Of a DNA stretch of 64,000 nt, positions 51,913 through 62,828 are shown in pieces. A program made the translations under genes and the position numbers. Below the pieces are notes generated by a model, which was not told the DNA's origin, did no database searches, and worked only from the letters and a program-made list of their open reading frames with translations. Origin of the DNA: Apteryx mantelli (taxonomy: Eukaryota > Chordata > Aves > Apterygiformes > Apterygidae); the NCBI RefSeq assembly GCF_036417845.1, contig NC_089978.1, positions 122,604,183 through 122,668,182 on the forward strand, written 5' to 3'. Positions within the stretch are counted from its first letter, which is position 1. Every line of letters starts with the position of its first letter.

Positions 51913-53036
51913 GTATGTTTAAACGCTGCCGTAATGCAAAACCTGATCATGTCCTGCATAACCATGTACTGAGAACACATCTCTGTAGTATAAAACTTGG
52001 AATAGGACCAGAGACAAATGTAGTGACCTGCTTGGTGCCTGGACAGCAGGGCTTCCCTGCTGTGAGATATCATCATGGCTGAGCTATGGGAAGAAACTAA
52101 GGGCTTTAGCCACAAATGGTACTTTAGACACCTAAACTCCTATTGAAATGCATTAATTTGTAAGTGCCATTTCAATAAGAGTTTAGGCACCTAAAGTACC
52201 TCTGTGGATCTGATTCCAACTGAATGCATAAGACAGAAAATGCCCCACAGAATGAGGCAACTGATTGAAAAGAAAGGCTTTCATATGTAGCTGCTGTGAA
52301 TTCATGCAGTTCTGGCAAGCATTTCCAGAGAAATTAAATAGGCAGAAGGCAGAACGCAAAAGATGCAGCAGGAGCTGATCGCTAATGGTCACGAGGGAAG
52401 CGTCGGGGGAACCACAGGGTGCCAAACAGACTGTAGAGCTCCCCAGGGGCAAGTCAGAGGAAAGAAAATTAAAAGCGGTAAATTTTCTGTGGCTAGAAAA
52501 TGGATGTCAAAAGAGTATTCCCCTAGGGAGAGATGAATTTATAGAGGAATTTGAAGATTTTGGAGAAGGAGATTTATTTGAAGAATAGTAAGACAAAAAG
52601 GAGACGAAGCAAGAGATCAGGAAATGAAAGAAGAGGGACGATCAGGAAAAGGTAGTTTTGGGTTTGGAGATGAAAATAAGAAAGATCTAATAAGCTTGGA
52701 AGGAAAAGCCTGAATGAGTGGCATAAAAGAGCTCTTGCAAGACGATAAGCCAGTTTTGCCTTAAGTGAAATCGTGTGAGAAAGAAAAGACATGACTGAGT
52801 TTGGGAAAGGAAATGGAGAAAGGCCAGAGAGGCAAGAATGACTTCTAACTTTATTTCGAAGATCAATATAAACTCCAGGGAGTGGTTAATTCACCTGTGC
52901 TCAAAAGCATGCCTCTAATTATTGATGCAGTTTTAAAGGGAGAAAGCAATTCAAATTCTTACACATCTCTTCTTTAGCATGTGCACGAATAACACCCCCA
53001 TGTGCCCACAGCTATACTCTGTTCTGTTTTCTGCAG
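51913..53036 (+). other. BTLA: BTLA last intron
   Basis: About 1.1 kb, containing the palindromic element at 52111-52208. A purine-rich AGGA/GAAA stretch at about 52440-52820 shows open frames by composition only. Confidence 0.7.
52111..52208. mobile_element. Palindromic, MITE-like inverted repeat
   Basis: Two arms of 33 bases (52118-52150 and 52168-52200) are reverse complements with three mismatches and a 17-base loop. With a small bulge the pairing extends to 52111 and 52208. The core TTTAGGCACCTAAAGTACC resembles a palindromic family I associate with reptile and bird DNA, probably a non-autonomous DNA transposon. The family name is not certain. It lies in the last BTLA intron, so the transcript could fold it into a long hairpin. 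Confidence 0.7.
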
Positions 53037-53387
53037 GTCAGAGGTCCAGCAGCTGTTCCATACCATGCTGCTGGGACAAATCAAGCTTCAGACGAAAGCA
53101 CCTCACTTTACTACTGCTCCATGGTTAGCCTACGGCAGCTCTCCGACAGCAACACAATTTATGATAACGATGTCCCTCACTGGGATGCTCACAGGACAAC
53201 ATCTAATGCACCTCGTAACGATCCTGTTATCCCTTCCATCCCAGCTGCACTTGAAAGCCAAGATGTCCTCATTTATGCTGCACTAAATCACTCTGCTTCT
53301 GCAGAAAAATGCCAGAGAAGGGAGACAACGGTAGAAAATGAACTTTCTGAATATGCCTCCGTTAATGTAAAAAATAAACCTGGCTAG
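53037..53387 (+). CDS. BTLA: BTLA last exon, signalling tail
   Basis: This exon begins after CTGCAG in phase 0 and encodes 116 residues before a TAG stop. Three tyrosine motifs of mammalian BTLA are present in order: TIYDND (exon residues 40-45, the Grb2-type site), LIYAAL (residues 78-83, an ITIM) and SEYASV (residues 104-109, an ITSM). In mammals the last two recruit the phosphatases SHP-1 and SHP-2. An additional SLYYCS pair near residue 25 is not part of the mammalian set that I know. The frame is open throughout. An overlapping ORF at 53002-53286 is a shadow in another frame. Confidence 0.93.
   Translation, partial: VRGPAAVPYHAAGTNQASDESTSLYYCSMVSLRQLSDSNTIYDNDVPHWDAHRTTSNAPRNDPVIPSIPAALESQDVLIYAALNHSASAEKCQRRETTVENELSEYASVNVKNKPG
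53373..53378 (+). terminator. BTLA: AATAAA inside the end of the BTLA CDS
   Basis: AATAAA falls within the last five codons of BTLA, seven bases before the stop codon. Cleavage 10-30 bases downstream would fall just past the stop. I saw no other AATAAA until near 55071, so it could be the functional signal, but usage is unproven. Confidence 0.3.
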
Positions 53388-56109
53388 GACTTCTCCAGTC
53401 ACCCACTTTGCATGCAGTCTCAGGTCTAGCTCCCCTCTAGGACATCGTTCCTTTTTCTCCCATTATTTCCTTGTTATCCTTCCTGTGTTCAGGATTCTGC
53501 TTCCAGTCTGACCTGAATTTGGCTGTGTTTTGAATACAGACAAAGGGGAGGAGAAGGGGAGGGTTCTGCCAGGATATAAACATGTAAAATGAACCCATGA
53601 GGAAGATGACACTGAGCCACATCACCTCCTCCTAAGTAAATGCTAAGAATGTTTGTTGGAGAATTTTTCTTTGAGGTTTCCTGAATTTTGCTAATGGAAC
53701 CCTTCTAAAGATTGTTTTTCATTTCAGTTTACTCATCTCCTTGGGAGGTTCTTTAAATACCATGAATGTTTAATCCTATTACTAATCATAAGCATCTTTT
53801 GTTTGTTTGTTTGTTGCGGGGGAAGGAGGAGGAGAGAGTGATTTTCCTTTTACAAAAATTTCACACAAATAATGTGTGAGATAATATAGAAATATAGTGC
53901 TCTTATTTGCTATTGGTGTGATGATTGATTAGCTAAGTCACTGCATATTGCTTTTGTCTCTGATGAATGATGGAAATAACAAATGATGAGCAGTGACAGA
54001 CCTCAGTCAAAATCAGAAATTTTTGTTCACAAGTGTGTGCATGTAACTGTGCCATCCTAAGTTTTCCTCCAAGTACTGGCACAAAAATGTGATTATGCTT
54101 CATGCTCGGGTTTGTGAGACAGAAGATAAAAAGGAGGTAAAAAACAAAGTGCCATTTGAAGTTTGAAAGAGCCCTCGCACTCTTCTTTTGCATCACGTAT
54201 TCAGCTCCAGCTTGGATACCATGCATCTGCTCCTGCAAAATAATGGTCTTAAAAAAAAAAAAGTACTCTTAGCAATATTTGCACCAAGAGGTTAAGAGCA
54301 GCAACTAGAGTCTTTAATTTTGTTAAAAATTCAGACCACAGTTGAAAAGGAAGGATGTACTAGATCTGCTGTTGTCAGGTTGCACATATCGCACCGGATG
54401 ATTTGTACTTAAGTTAATGGAAGAAAGTCAGGTTCCTTTGTGGTCATATTTTTTCTTAGTATTATTCCAGCTAACACCACAGCTGTTAAAAGATACACAC
54501 TCACCCTGCTATTTTGATAACTCAGATGGTTTATTATTCTTATCGTACATTTGAGTTCTCCCCGTCTTTGACCTCAGTCACAGTATCTGTGGCAAAAAAA
54601 TCCATGGTAATTGTTTCTGCACTAAGTTGTGAGTTCAGGCCATTAGTGGTTGATATGATTTGGGTTTTTTTAGAAATATTTAAGTTATCAATCTATTAAC
54701 TCACTGATAGTCTTTATTTTTTTTAAAAAAGTAGAAAATTATCTCCTAGAAAAATTTATTTGCTGTGTTTGTTTTAGTGGGCCAGGCCTTATATGGTTAG
54801 AGACTAGTTATTTTAGGTGAGAGACTCAGAGACTTTTGGATCAAGTTATGTATGATTAAGGGCCCAGAAGTAGAGTTTTAATTGCATTTATTGTGCAGCT
54901 GATAAAGGTAAAACTATTTTCAGTGACTAGAAATAGCTTTCAGAATAAGGACAGACTGTTTCTCTGAAACAGCTTCCACCTCAGTGGTGTTAAACTAAAA
55001 AACAAGGACAGCCATTTGATGAAGAGAGCCTAAATGTATTTGAACATAGGCCTTGCAGACAGAAGGGAAAGAATAAAAAAGCCTTCCTTCCAGAGAGCAA
55101 ATATAGGCGAAAAAATACCATTCTTGAATATGCTTTGCAATAGTCTGCCCATGATATAATACATATCAGGAAGAGTCCGGGGTCCCTCAGAAAGGTAAGG
55201 AAAGGAGCTGGGGGCCTGTTTGAGTCCCCAGCCAACACCAAGGCACATCCATCCGAGCACGGGCTGCTTTCCCTTTGCTGCCTCTGCGAGCCGGAAGCAT
55301 CAGCAGGTCCCTTCACAGCTGCCCCAGAACAAAGCGCTGGCACCCGAGACCTACTACCAGGCTGAACACACGTGTAACAAGTACTGCACCACCAAGAAAT
55401 GCAACAGCTAGTAAAATCTTAATTTGGCTTGTCTGAGCGACTCTCATCTGAGTGAATTCCCCAAAGAGCCAAGTTTGATTTGGAAGGGGAGATTTTTGTA
55501 GATAAACAGGAAGCACCTCACCACCTCACCATCAAACGCGCTAGCGTAGGAAAGAAAAGCACAGGAGCCCACAGTAGGTTCTTTTTTTTTAAGCAAACAA
55601 ATCAAAAGACTGCACCTTTTGAAGAAGGGAAACAGAAGGAGCTCACCGAAGCCATCTAACATTTAAGGCACACATAATCCGTTCAGATAAAGTACGGCGT
55701 CACTCAGTTTTCACTGTCTCTTGAAAAAAAACAAAAAAAGCTGCTATTCCCACCCATGTTGTAAAACTGGCCAGTGGACTGGGCGTTGTTGACTGTGTAA
55801 TGTTTCAGTTAAGGAGTTACATATTCATCTCAGTCATCTACTGCATCTCGCAATACCGTAATGTGACATTTGAGATGGCACATCTAGTACCTCTTGTGTT
55901 AAGGCTCAGTGGACAGCCTGCAGATTTTACAGTGCAACAGCCTATTGAATGGGCAGGGCACCAGTAGGACCAGTGCAGTCTCATGATTTGTCCTGAGTAC
56001 AGGCTCAGCATGTTACCGAAATGAGCAAGTACTAGGGTTAAAGCATCCTTTCATACCACACGATCACTATAGCGCATTAAAGTAGACAAATAGGCTTGGG
56101 ATCCAGTCT

Positions 56110-57480
56110 GTGGGGAATGTACAGCACCTGTGCAGCCTTCCTAAGACACGGTCCCAGGGCTTCCTACCTATATTATATAATATTCTACTCTTGACTTTCT
56201 TTCGCTATTTTTGCAACAAATACACTGTACAGGTATAGTCACACGGGAAGCCAGAAGAACAAATACAAAGATGCGCTGCTCTCAGTTACACCCACAAACC
56301 CATGTGGAAAGAAAACAGTGAAGTCCGTGGAGCTGAAGGTCTGTCAAAGCCAGCAAAGCTTGCGACTGCTCTTCACTACAATCCCGTGACCTTTTCTTGC
56401 AAGGGCGGAACCCATAACTGCACTGCCTGGCTGCTCTCTCCTGAGCAACCCACACATCATGTAAGCCTCTTACAAGCTTGTATGGAATGAGTGGGACCTT
56501 TGAACAGACAATAAAACACGCCAACCCTTCGAGTTTCACTTTCCCCAATTTTTCCCCCTAAAAAAATCTTACCTCCTTATAAGGAAATTAATTTGGTTTA
56601 TTAATTTGCCAGCTCTTGGGTTCAAAGGTCTGACAGACAGGACTGCTCCTGGTGAATGATAAACTTTGCCACATTGCTAGATCAAGCAAAAGCTTGCCAA
56701 GCCTTGCTTCTCCATCCACCTGTTTTGCAATACTTTCTCCCACATGTCCACCATATTCTGATCCCCATTTTGTATCATAAGGAGCATAGGCACCTACCGC
56801 TGTTAACTGCATTACCTGCACAGTTAAGGCAGCAGACCCAAGACAAGAAGCAAAAGGGGCAGCAGAGACAGTTGGAAACATAGGATGCCTCAGGACTCAG
56901 CAGCCAAGCCCCACACCCAACAGCCGGCTCCCGGCACCGCAGCCATTCCCTGTGCTGTTGGATAGGATCTTTCCGACTTCCAGGCGAGTGCTAATGTTCC
57001 CTGGGCCTCCCTATATTCCACATGTCCTAACTGGGGAGCAAAGTAAGCAAGCCCAGAGCTGAGCTCTGCAACCAGGTCACCCCACTGGACCAGGTGCACA
57101 GACAGGTTCAAGGAAGAGGCAAATATCCGTTTCTGTACCTGGCCTGTTCCCCATCCTGCTCCCCTCACCAGGTTCCTCATTCTGCAGTCTCCGCAGCTCG
57201 GTTTCCCTACCCCATTTAGTATCAACAAACACCAGCCCAGGGAAATGGTAACAAAAGACAGGAACCAACACACAGAAGGTGGCCAGGGACAAGACAGATG
57301 AGCAGATTTCGGAGGAAGACAGAGGGGAGGAGAGGGAGGTCCAAAGGGGTGCACAGAAAAGGGTCCTCAAGGAGGACCACAAGAATCTAGAGGACAGCAG
57401 AGTTGGCTGCAGAGCTTGCGGTGTAAGCGGCAGCTCACGTCCCTCAGGCCAGACAGGGACATGCAAGATATAAGTATTCT
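56110..57480 (-). mobile_element. Possible decayed LTR-retroelement remnant
   Basis: GC content is higher than in the flanks, and overlapping minus-strand ORFs of 154, 129 and 97 residues occur without a recognisable domain. On the minus strand, a purine-rich tract (about 56543-56570) directly precedes a segment that starts TG and ends CA (about 56543 down to 56110). That is the arrangement of a polypurine tract followed by a 3' LTR. No protease, polymerase or envelope motif, primer-binding site or target duplication was found, so this is tentative. Confidence 0.25.
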
Positions 57481-59190
57481 CTCATTTTTGTGGGAGTTTA
57501 ACTGGCAACTACTATTTTCCAAGAAAAAAAACTACCTTAGGGGCACACTCATGTGCGATTTCTGTTTGCCTAATGAAAAGGAAAATGCCTAAGAACCGAT
57601 TAATCCCACATTACTCTCCACGCAGGTCAGTGGTATATGTCATCCACATGAATCAACTGCACTGATACCCTTCAGTTTCACACAGGTGACCTTACCAAGC
57701 CCTCTACTTTCCTAACTAACTACTGCATTTAAGTATCTAGCCTGAGTTCAAATCACAAATTGCTGTTCTCCTTTCTCCCTTTTCATGTGCACATACACTA
57801 CTCTAGAAATTCATGGAGGAGATATTACTGCCACAGTTACTGTAATATAACTACAGAAACAGGAGTTAATCAATATTGGAAACAGAGATTGTTAACAGCC
57901 TAAGCACATGAAACAGAGGAGTTCATGTTTTAATGAACTTGTAGAGTTATACATGTCTCTTAGAACTTATTCAGGCTTTGTATTGAGAGGAGACATCCTT
58001 GATCAGCTGAAGTCTGGAGTAAAGAATGTGCTTGACATGACATGTAATCAGACTTAACTGAGAGCCTATCATGATCATTTTGAATCAGTTCAAGAATAAT
58101 TCTTTGCTGCCTCAAGCAAGTGATGTGACAGCTAATTTTTTATCCAAGTGACATTATTCACAGGTAAACCCACAGGAACCCTCTTTTCAAATGAGATTTT
58201 CCTGATGAGATAACTAAGGCATATGCATTACTTTCTAGTTATGATACGGCTGCACGCAGCATTACTTTGACGCCACTTAAGACTAGTGCTGTGCTCTTTG
58301 CTGCAGCTTGGCCGCTGAGACGCAACCTTTCTTTGGACAGTGAATCACATGCTCAGGATCCACAGTGCAGCTTCGAAAAGGGGAAAAGGCATTTGGAGGC
58401 AAACATACTCAAAAAGCACATTACTGGTATATGTAAAGGAACTTTATGATATTGTGGTTAGAAACCACCAGTAACTAACAAACAAACTCTCCAGCCCATC
58501 CCAGCAAGAAGCTCTAGCTCAGTGGGCTGGGAGTCAGCACTTCCTAAAATCAAGCCACGTTGGCTAATAGGGACCTCTTTAACATTTTAATAACAGTCTA
58601 TCTATTTCTTTCCATCTGAAATTGTGGCTAATAATATTTTCTGTGGACTACTTGTCCCTCAGTTGGGGTAGTATCTGTTAAAAGGCACTCCTATTGCATA
58701 CACAGCATTTCTGTATGTAGGCAGATGCACTGACATGTGTCCATTGACCCAGACCTTGACTTCTGACCACATTTTACCAAGTTTCAGCACTGTTCACTTT
58801 CTGTTCACAAAGAGCCAGATTTTTATCTAATGCGAAGGGATTCAGCTTCATCAAAATCTATGGCACTATCTCATTTTTCACCAGTTGATAAGTAACTCTA
58901 GATGTTTATCTTTTACAGACAACTGTTCTTCAAACAGAGCTCAAGAGAGTCGGTAAAGTCACTATCCACAGGTTTCTGCTGCAGTTCAGAGACTTAACGG
59001 ATTAAATTTCTGTTTTCTCATGTAGCCCTCAGCTTCTATTCTAAAACAATGTCTCTCTCTGTCTCAGTAAAAAAAGATGGGATTGTTGACTTCCAATATG
59101 CACTGAGAAACTTAGCTACTCTCTAGCATTTCCAGATTATGGGAAGGAAGGTCAAGCAGGGAAGGCTTTTGCTAACTAACTTACGTCTGT

Positions 59191-59222
59191 CCTTCCTTCC
59201 TTCCTTCCTTCCTTCCTTCCTT
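59191..59222. repeat. (CCTT)n microsatellite
   Basis: About seven CCTT units run into a T-rich tail. Confidence 0.95.
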
Positions 59223-60519
59223 TTTTAAGATGTTAATATCCAGAAATCTAATACCTAAACTTCATATTATGGATTTAACCTCATTTTTGTTCATTTTCAG
59301 AAATTCTGCAGAGAGGCCCAGAGCCTTTGTGAAATGCACTTCAATTACATTTAATAAAAATGAATTAAACGACTAGCTACCTTTGTTCCTGCCTTAGTCA
59401 TTGCTACAAGAAGTGGTAGCTTCAGTAGACCCTCCGTTTTCTCAAGAAAGTCACATTTAAAACTACGGTGGTGCATCTTAACTACAGTGGCAGCCTCTGT
59501 CATGGCAGAAAAGTGAGGTGCAAAAATTACCTTATGTAATTTGTGGTTATAGTGTCACTATCAGCTCCCCAGTTTGGGACCTCACAGATGCAGACAGAGG
59601 TCAGTTATCTTGCTCAGAGGCTGAAAAACCTGTGACCTATGAGCTTCCTCTTCTCTGTAGTCCAGGGACAGGCTTTACTAAAACAGTGGTCTCACATCAT
59701 AAGCAAGTGAGGGAAGTGATAACCATGCTTTGGTTTTAGACACCTACTTTTCATGAGGAAACACAGGTTGAGCAGAAACAGTTTTCAGTGCCCACGCAAG
59801 GCGTTCATCTTCCAGTGTGGTTTCTCTTCTTTCCTCGGGGAGCTTTAGAGCTCTACGCTTGTGAGAGAAAAAGCAAAAGATGAACCAGAAACAAGTCAGA
59901 AGTGCTAAAGTAGTCCGGCTGACCTCGAATTATGGGAGAGGGTGCAAGGAAGCACACTCAAAATGGAAGTGGGCAGAACGAGAGCAAGCAGCTCTCCCCT
60001 GGGACCTGGGGATCCTCGCATTTCTTCCCAGCAGCCCTCTGGTGATGCAGCCCTTGCCAAAGCGCTGATTGCCACTGAGACGTGACAGCTGAAAAATGCA
60101 CAGAGAGAGACTTCAACTGTGTGGCAGGTGGGGGCGGAAGGCTTCATTTTCTCCTCATCTGAAGAGTTTTGCAGCATCTGTCTTGTGACAAGAGGATAGC
60201 TGGTATCAGAATTAGCAGTGCACCATCTTTCAAGAGCACAGAAGGCTCGGGGAACTTTTTTCCCTAGTAAAAAAGAGAAGAAATGTAAGTCATCCCTGAA
60301 GTAGCCTTTGTAACACATTTCTCGGCATGTTTTGCAAAAACGCACCTGTTTCATAATATGGGAAATGTGAATGGGTATATTAATGGCTTAGAAGTCAGAC
60401 AACTTCTGGCTGTTGGTTGTAATAATGAAATGGGACTGCCCTCTTGAAAGCCATATGTACACATATTTGACTCTAAGGCTAAATACCACACATCTGCTCT
60501 TGATAAAGTCACCTTAGGC

Positions 60520-61150
60520 TACGCTTAGGACTGCAGAGGATTTCTCTTGGAGGAGACTTCTGGCCAACCCCCGGTTCGGCCTGCACTTTAACTAGGGTCA
60601 ACTTTGAAGGTACCTTAGGTTGCTCAGGGCCTGATGCTTTTCCACGCTCCACCTTTTCCACCTGTAACGTGAATGGAATGACACTACTTTTGCAGAGTGC
60701 AAGGCAAGAGAAAGAAGGCTAGGAGGGACAACATGACCCAAGACAGGGTCACAATACTGAAGCCACCTGCAACAGGCCTTTTCCTAATTTGTTTTTAAAG
60801 CTTTTAGTGATGGAGAATCCTCAGTCAGTCACGGTCTTCTATTCTGGCATCTTATTAACCGTTACTAATAGAGGCTTTTCCTCATGTTCAGCCTGAACAC
60901 TCCTCCACAAACTTAAAAGCCATCACTTCCTATTCTATTTCAAAGCGACAGGAGAACATTTACTCCTATCCTCTCTACAGGTTTGCATTTGCATATTTGA
61001 AGACATAACATTTCACGCTAGACTAAGTTATCTCAATTCTTTCATCTCTTCCCCAGACCCATCGGCAGTCCATTGCTGCTCTCCTCACTGCTCTCTCAAA
61101 CTGGCTCACATCTTTCTTCAAGCACAATGCCTGAAAAACTGAACTTACTA
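60520..61150 (-). mobile_element. Ancient CR1-like LINE 3' fragment
   Basis: On the plus strand the landmarks are those of an antisense CR1 3' region in the usual order. GGTTGCTCAGGGCCTGATG lies near 60620, GTGATGGAGAATCC near 60808, TTTTCCTCATGTTCAGCCTG near 60876, CATATTTGAAGAC near 60992, TTGCTGCTCTCCTCACTG near 61074, and ACATCTTTCTTCAAGCACAATGCC near 61108. The interior is much diverged and may be interrupted at 60660-60790. Confidence 0.6.
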
Positions 61151-61399
61151 CTTCATATATCTCTACTGAAATCCTTATTTCCCTGAATCAGCAAACACAA
61201 AAATTTGCTCTACAAGAGGGAAAAAAAAAAAAGAGTAGTGCTCTGTGCTAGATGAGAGGTTGTAAATTCATAGACCTGGAAATAGCATTCTTGCTCCAGA
61301 AAGCAGACACATGCTACACAGTGAGCTTTCACCATAGCATTACAGTATCAATGTTAGGGTGATAATATCAAGAGAGGCATGGATTGTGAAAACACTTTA

Positions 61400-61600
61400 T
61401 ACAGCCATGGTGGCCTTCGCCCTGGCCCAGGTCCAGGCCCCCATTTTGGCCCAGCCCGAGGCCATCAGTCCCTGCCCCTCAATGCCACAGCCATGCTGGC
61501 TCCAGCCCCACCACAGCCCTGCCCCCGCCCAGCCATGAGCCCCCCCGACCTCCACCCCACTCCCGACGTGTGGGCATCCCCTGGCACTGGCCTCTAGCCA
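61400..61600 (+). repeat. C-rich low-complexity patch
   Basis: About 200 bases of GCCC/CCAGCC-rich sequence in otherwise AT-rich DNA. A 72-residue Pro/Gly/Ala-rich ORF (61379-61597) crosses it and is probably compositional. I cannot assign a repeat family. Confidence 0.5.
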
Positions 61601-62814
61601 CAGGCATGGGAAATCACCTGCCAGTCCGTACCACTGCTGTTAGCACACACAGATTTTTCTAGAGGGGAAAGATATAAATAAAGAAAGCAGAGTGATCTCC
61701 TGTTTTTACATTACTTCATTACCGCCAAGGATAAGGTGGAAAGTACCAGACTTCTAAAACACGTAAAATCTTGTAAAGTGAAAGTCTTTCATTTTCTACA
61801 TACGTGGAAATTTTGGACAAATGTCTCAAAGCACTCTACTTCCTTGGGAAGCATTTTTACAGTGTGGTGACAAAACCCCTGATAATCAGAAATCGAATAC
61901 AAAACCAATACACTGCAGACTGAATCTTCATTATGAGTATTAAGTGTCTAGCAAGCATGCAGGGACATTAACCTGTGTCCCTGAACACAGATCAAAGAAG
62001 TCCTTCCAGAAAAAAGGGAATACACCTGAAATCTATCCAACACATCACAGGTGCACACAGAGAATAAGTCTGTTAGTTTCAGCAACTGAGAAAATAAGAG
62101 TGACTGCATTTTAAACCCACCCACCCACCTGCATTTGCAAATCACATTTCTGGTTGCAATAAATAGAACAGTGTCTGAGTACACCACCATAATGCAACAG
62201 TTATTCCAAAACAGTTAAGCTAAAGGCTTACAGAAAGAATGGGTGCTACTGAGGGATGACAAGTCAGGTGTCAAGGAGGGCTATAGGGGGTTTGTCTACA
62301 CTAGGAAACTTATTCCAGTATTTACCAGTGTTTTACCTGTTAGTTTGGCAGTGGCTGGCAGCAATGCTGGAAGCACATTTGTGGTCAGGCTGACGTCAGG
62401 CTGTTCAGGTCTGGAAGGTGCTGCTCCTCCCAGACCAGTAATACAAAATACCTGAAAACTGTAGCAGGTTGCTAACTTCCTCCACTTCAGTGCTGGCAAA
62501 ACCCCAGCTTAGTTATTTAGCAACTGCAGATAAAACTTCAAAGCCCTTTCCAAGCCAGAACGAACCAGCAAACGCTCTGCCGTTTGGTGGCACGCCGAAA
62601 AGGAGAAACCAGAAAGGAAAGCCGTGAGCACCTGCCAGGACAGAGGAATGCTACGGTCCCTCGGGTCAGAAAGAGCAGAATATTTCTGCTGCCCTGCGAG
62701 CTGCTTTCCCCCAGAGCACGCAGCATCCTGCCCAGCTTCAGGGTATTTCTGGTAAAGCCGACGTGCTGTAATTTGTGCGGCGAGTGGCAGGGCTGAAGCC
62801 TACCGTGTCGCTGG

Positions 62815-62828
62815 CCACTAGATGGCAG
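62815..62828 (+). promoter_or_regulatory. CTCF-like motif, downstream of BTLA
   Basis: CCACTAGATGGCAG is identical to the motif at 43095 and in the same orientation. It lies in a moderately GC-rich stretch. Occupancy is unknown. Confidence 0.5.

Noticed and set aside
53002-53286. A 94-residue ORF over the last BTLA exon
   Set aside because: It is a shadow frame. The frame with YDND, ITIM and ITSM motifs is the coding one.
58510-58560. A GCTCTAGCTCAGTGGGCTGG stretch resembling a tRNA A box
   Set aside because: No B box and no cloverleaf could be drawn.
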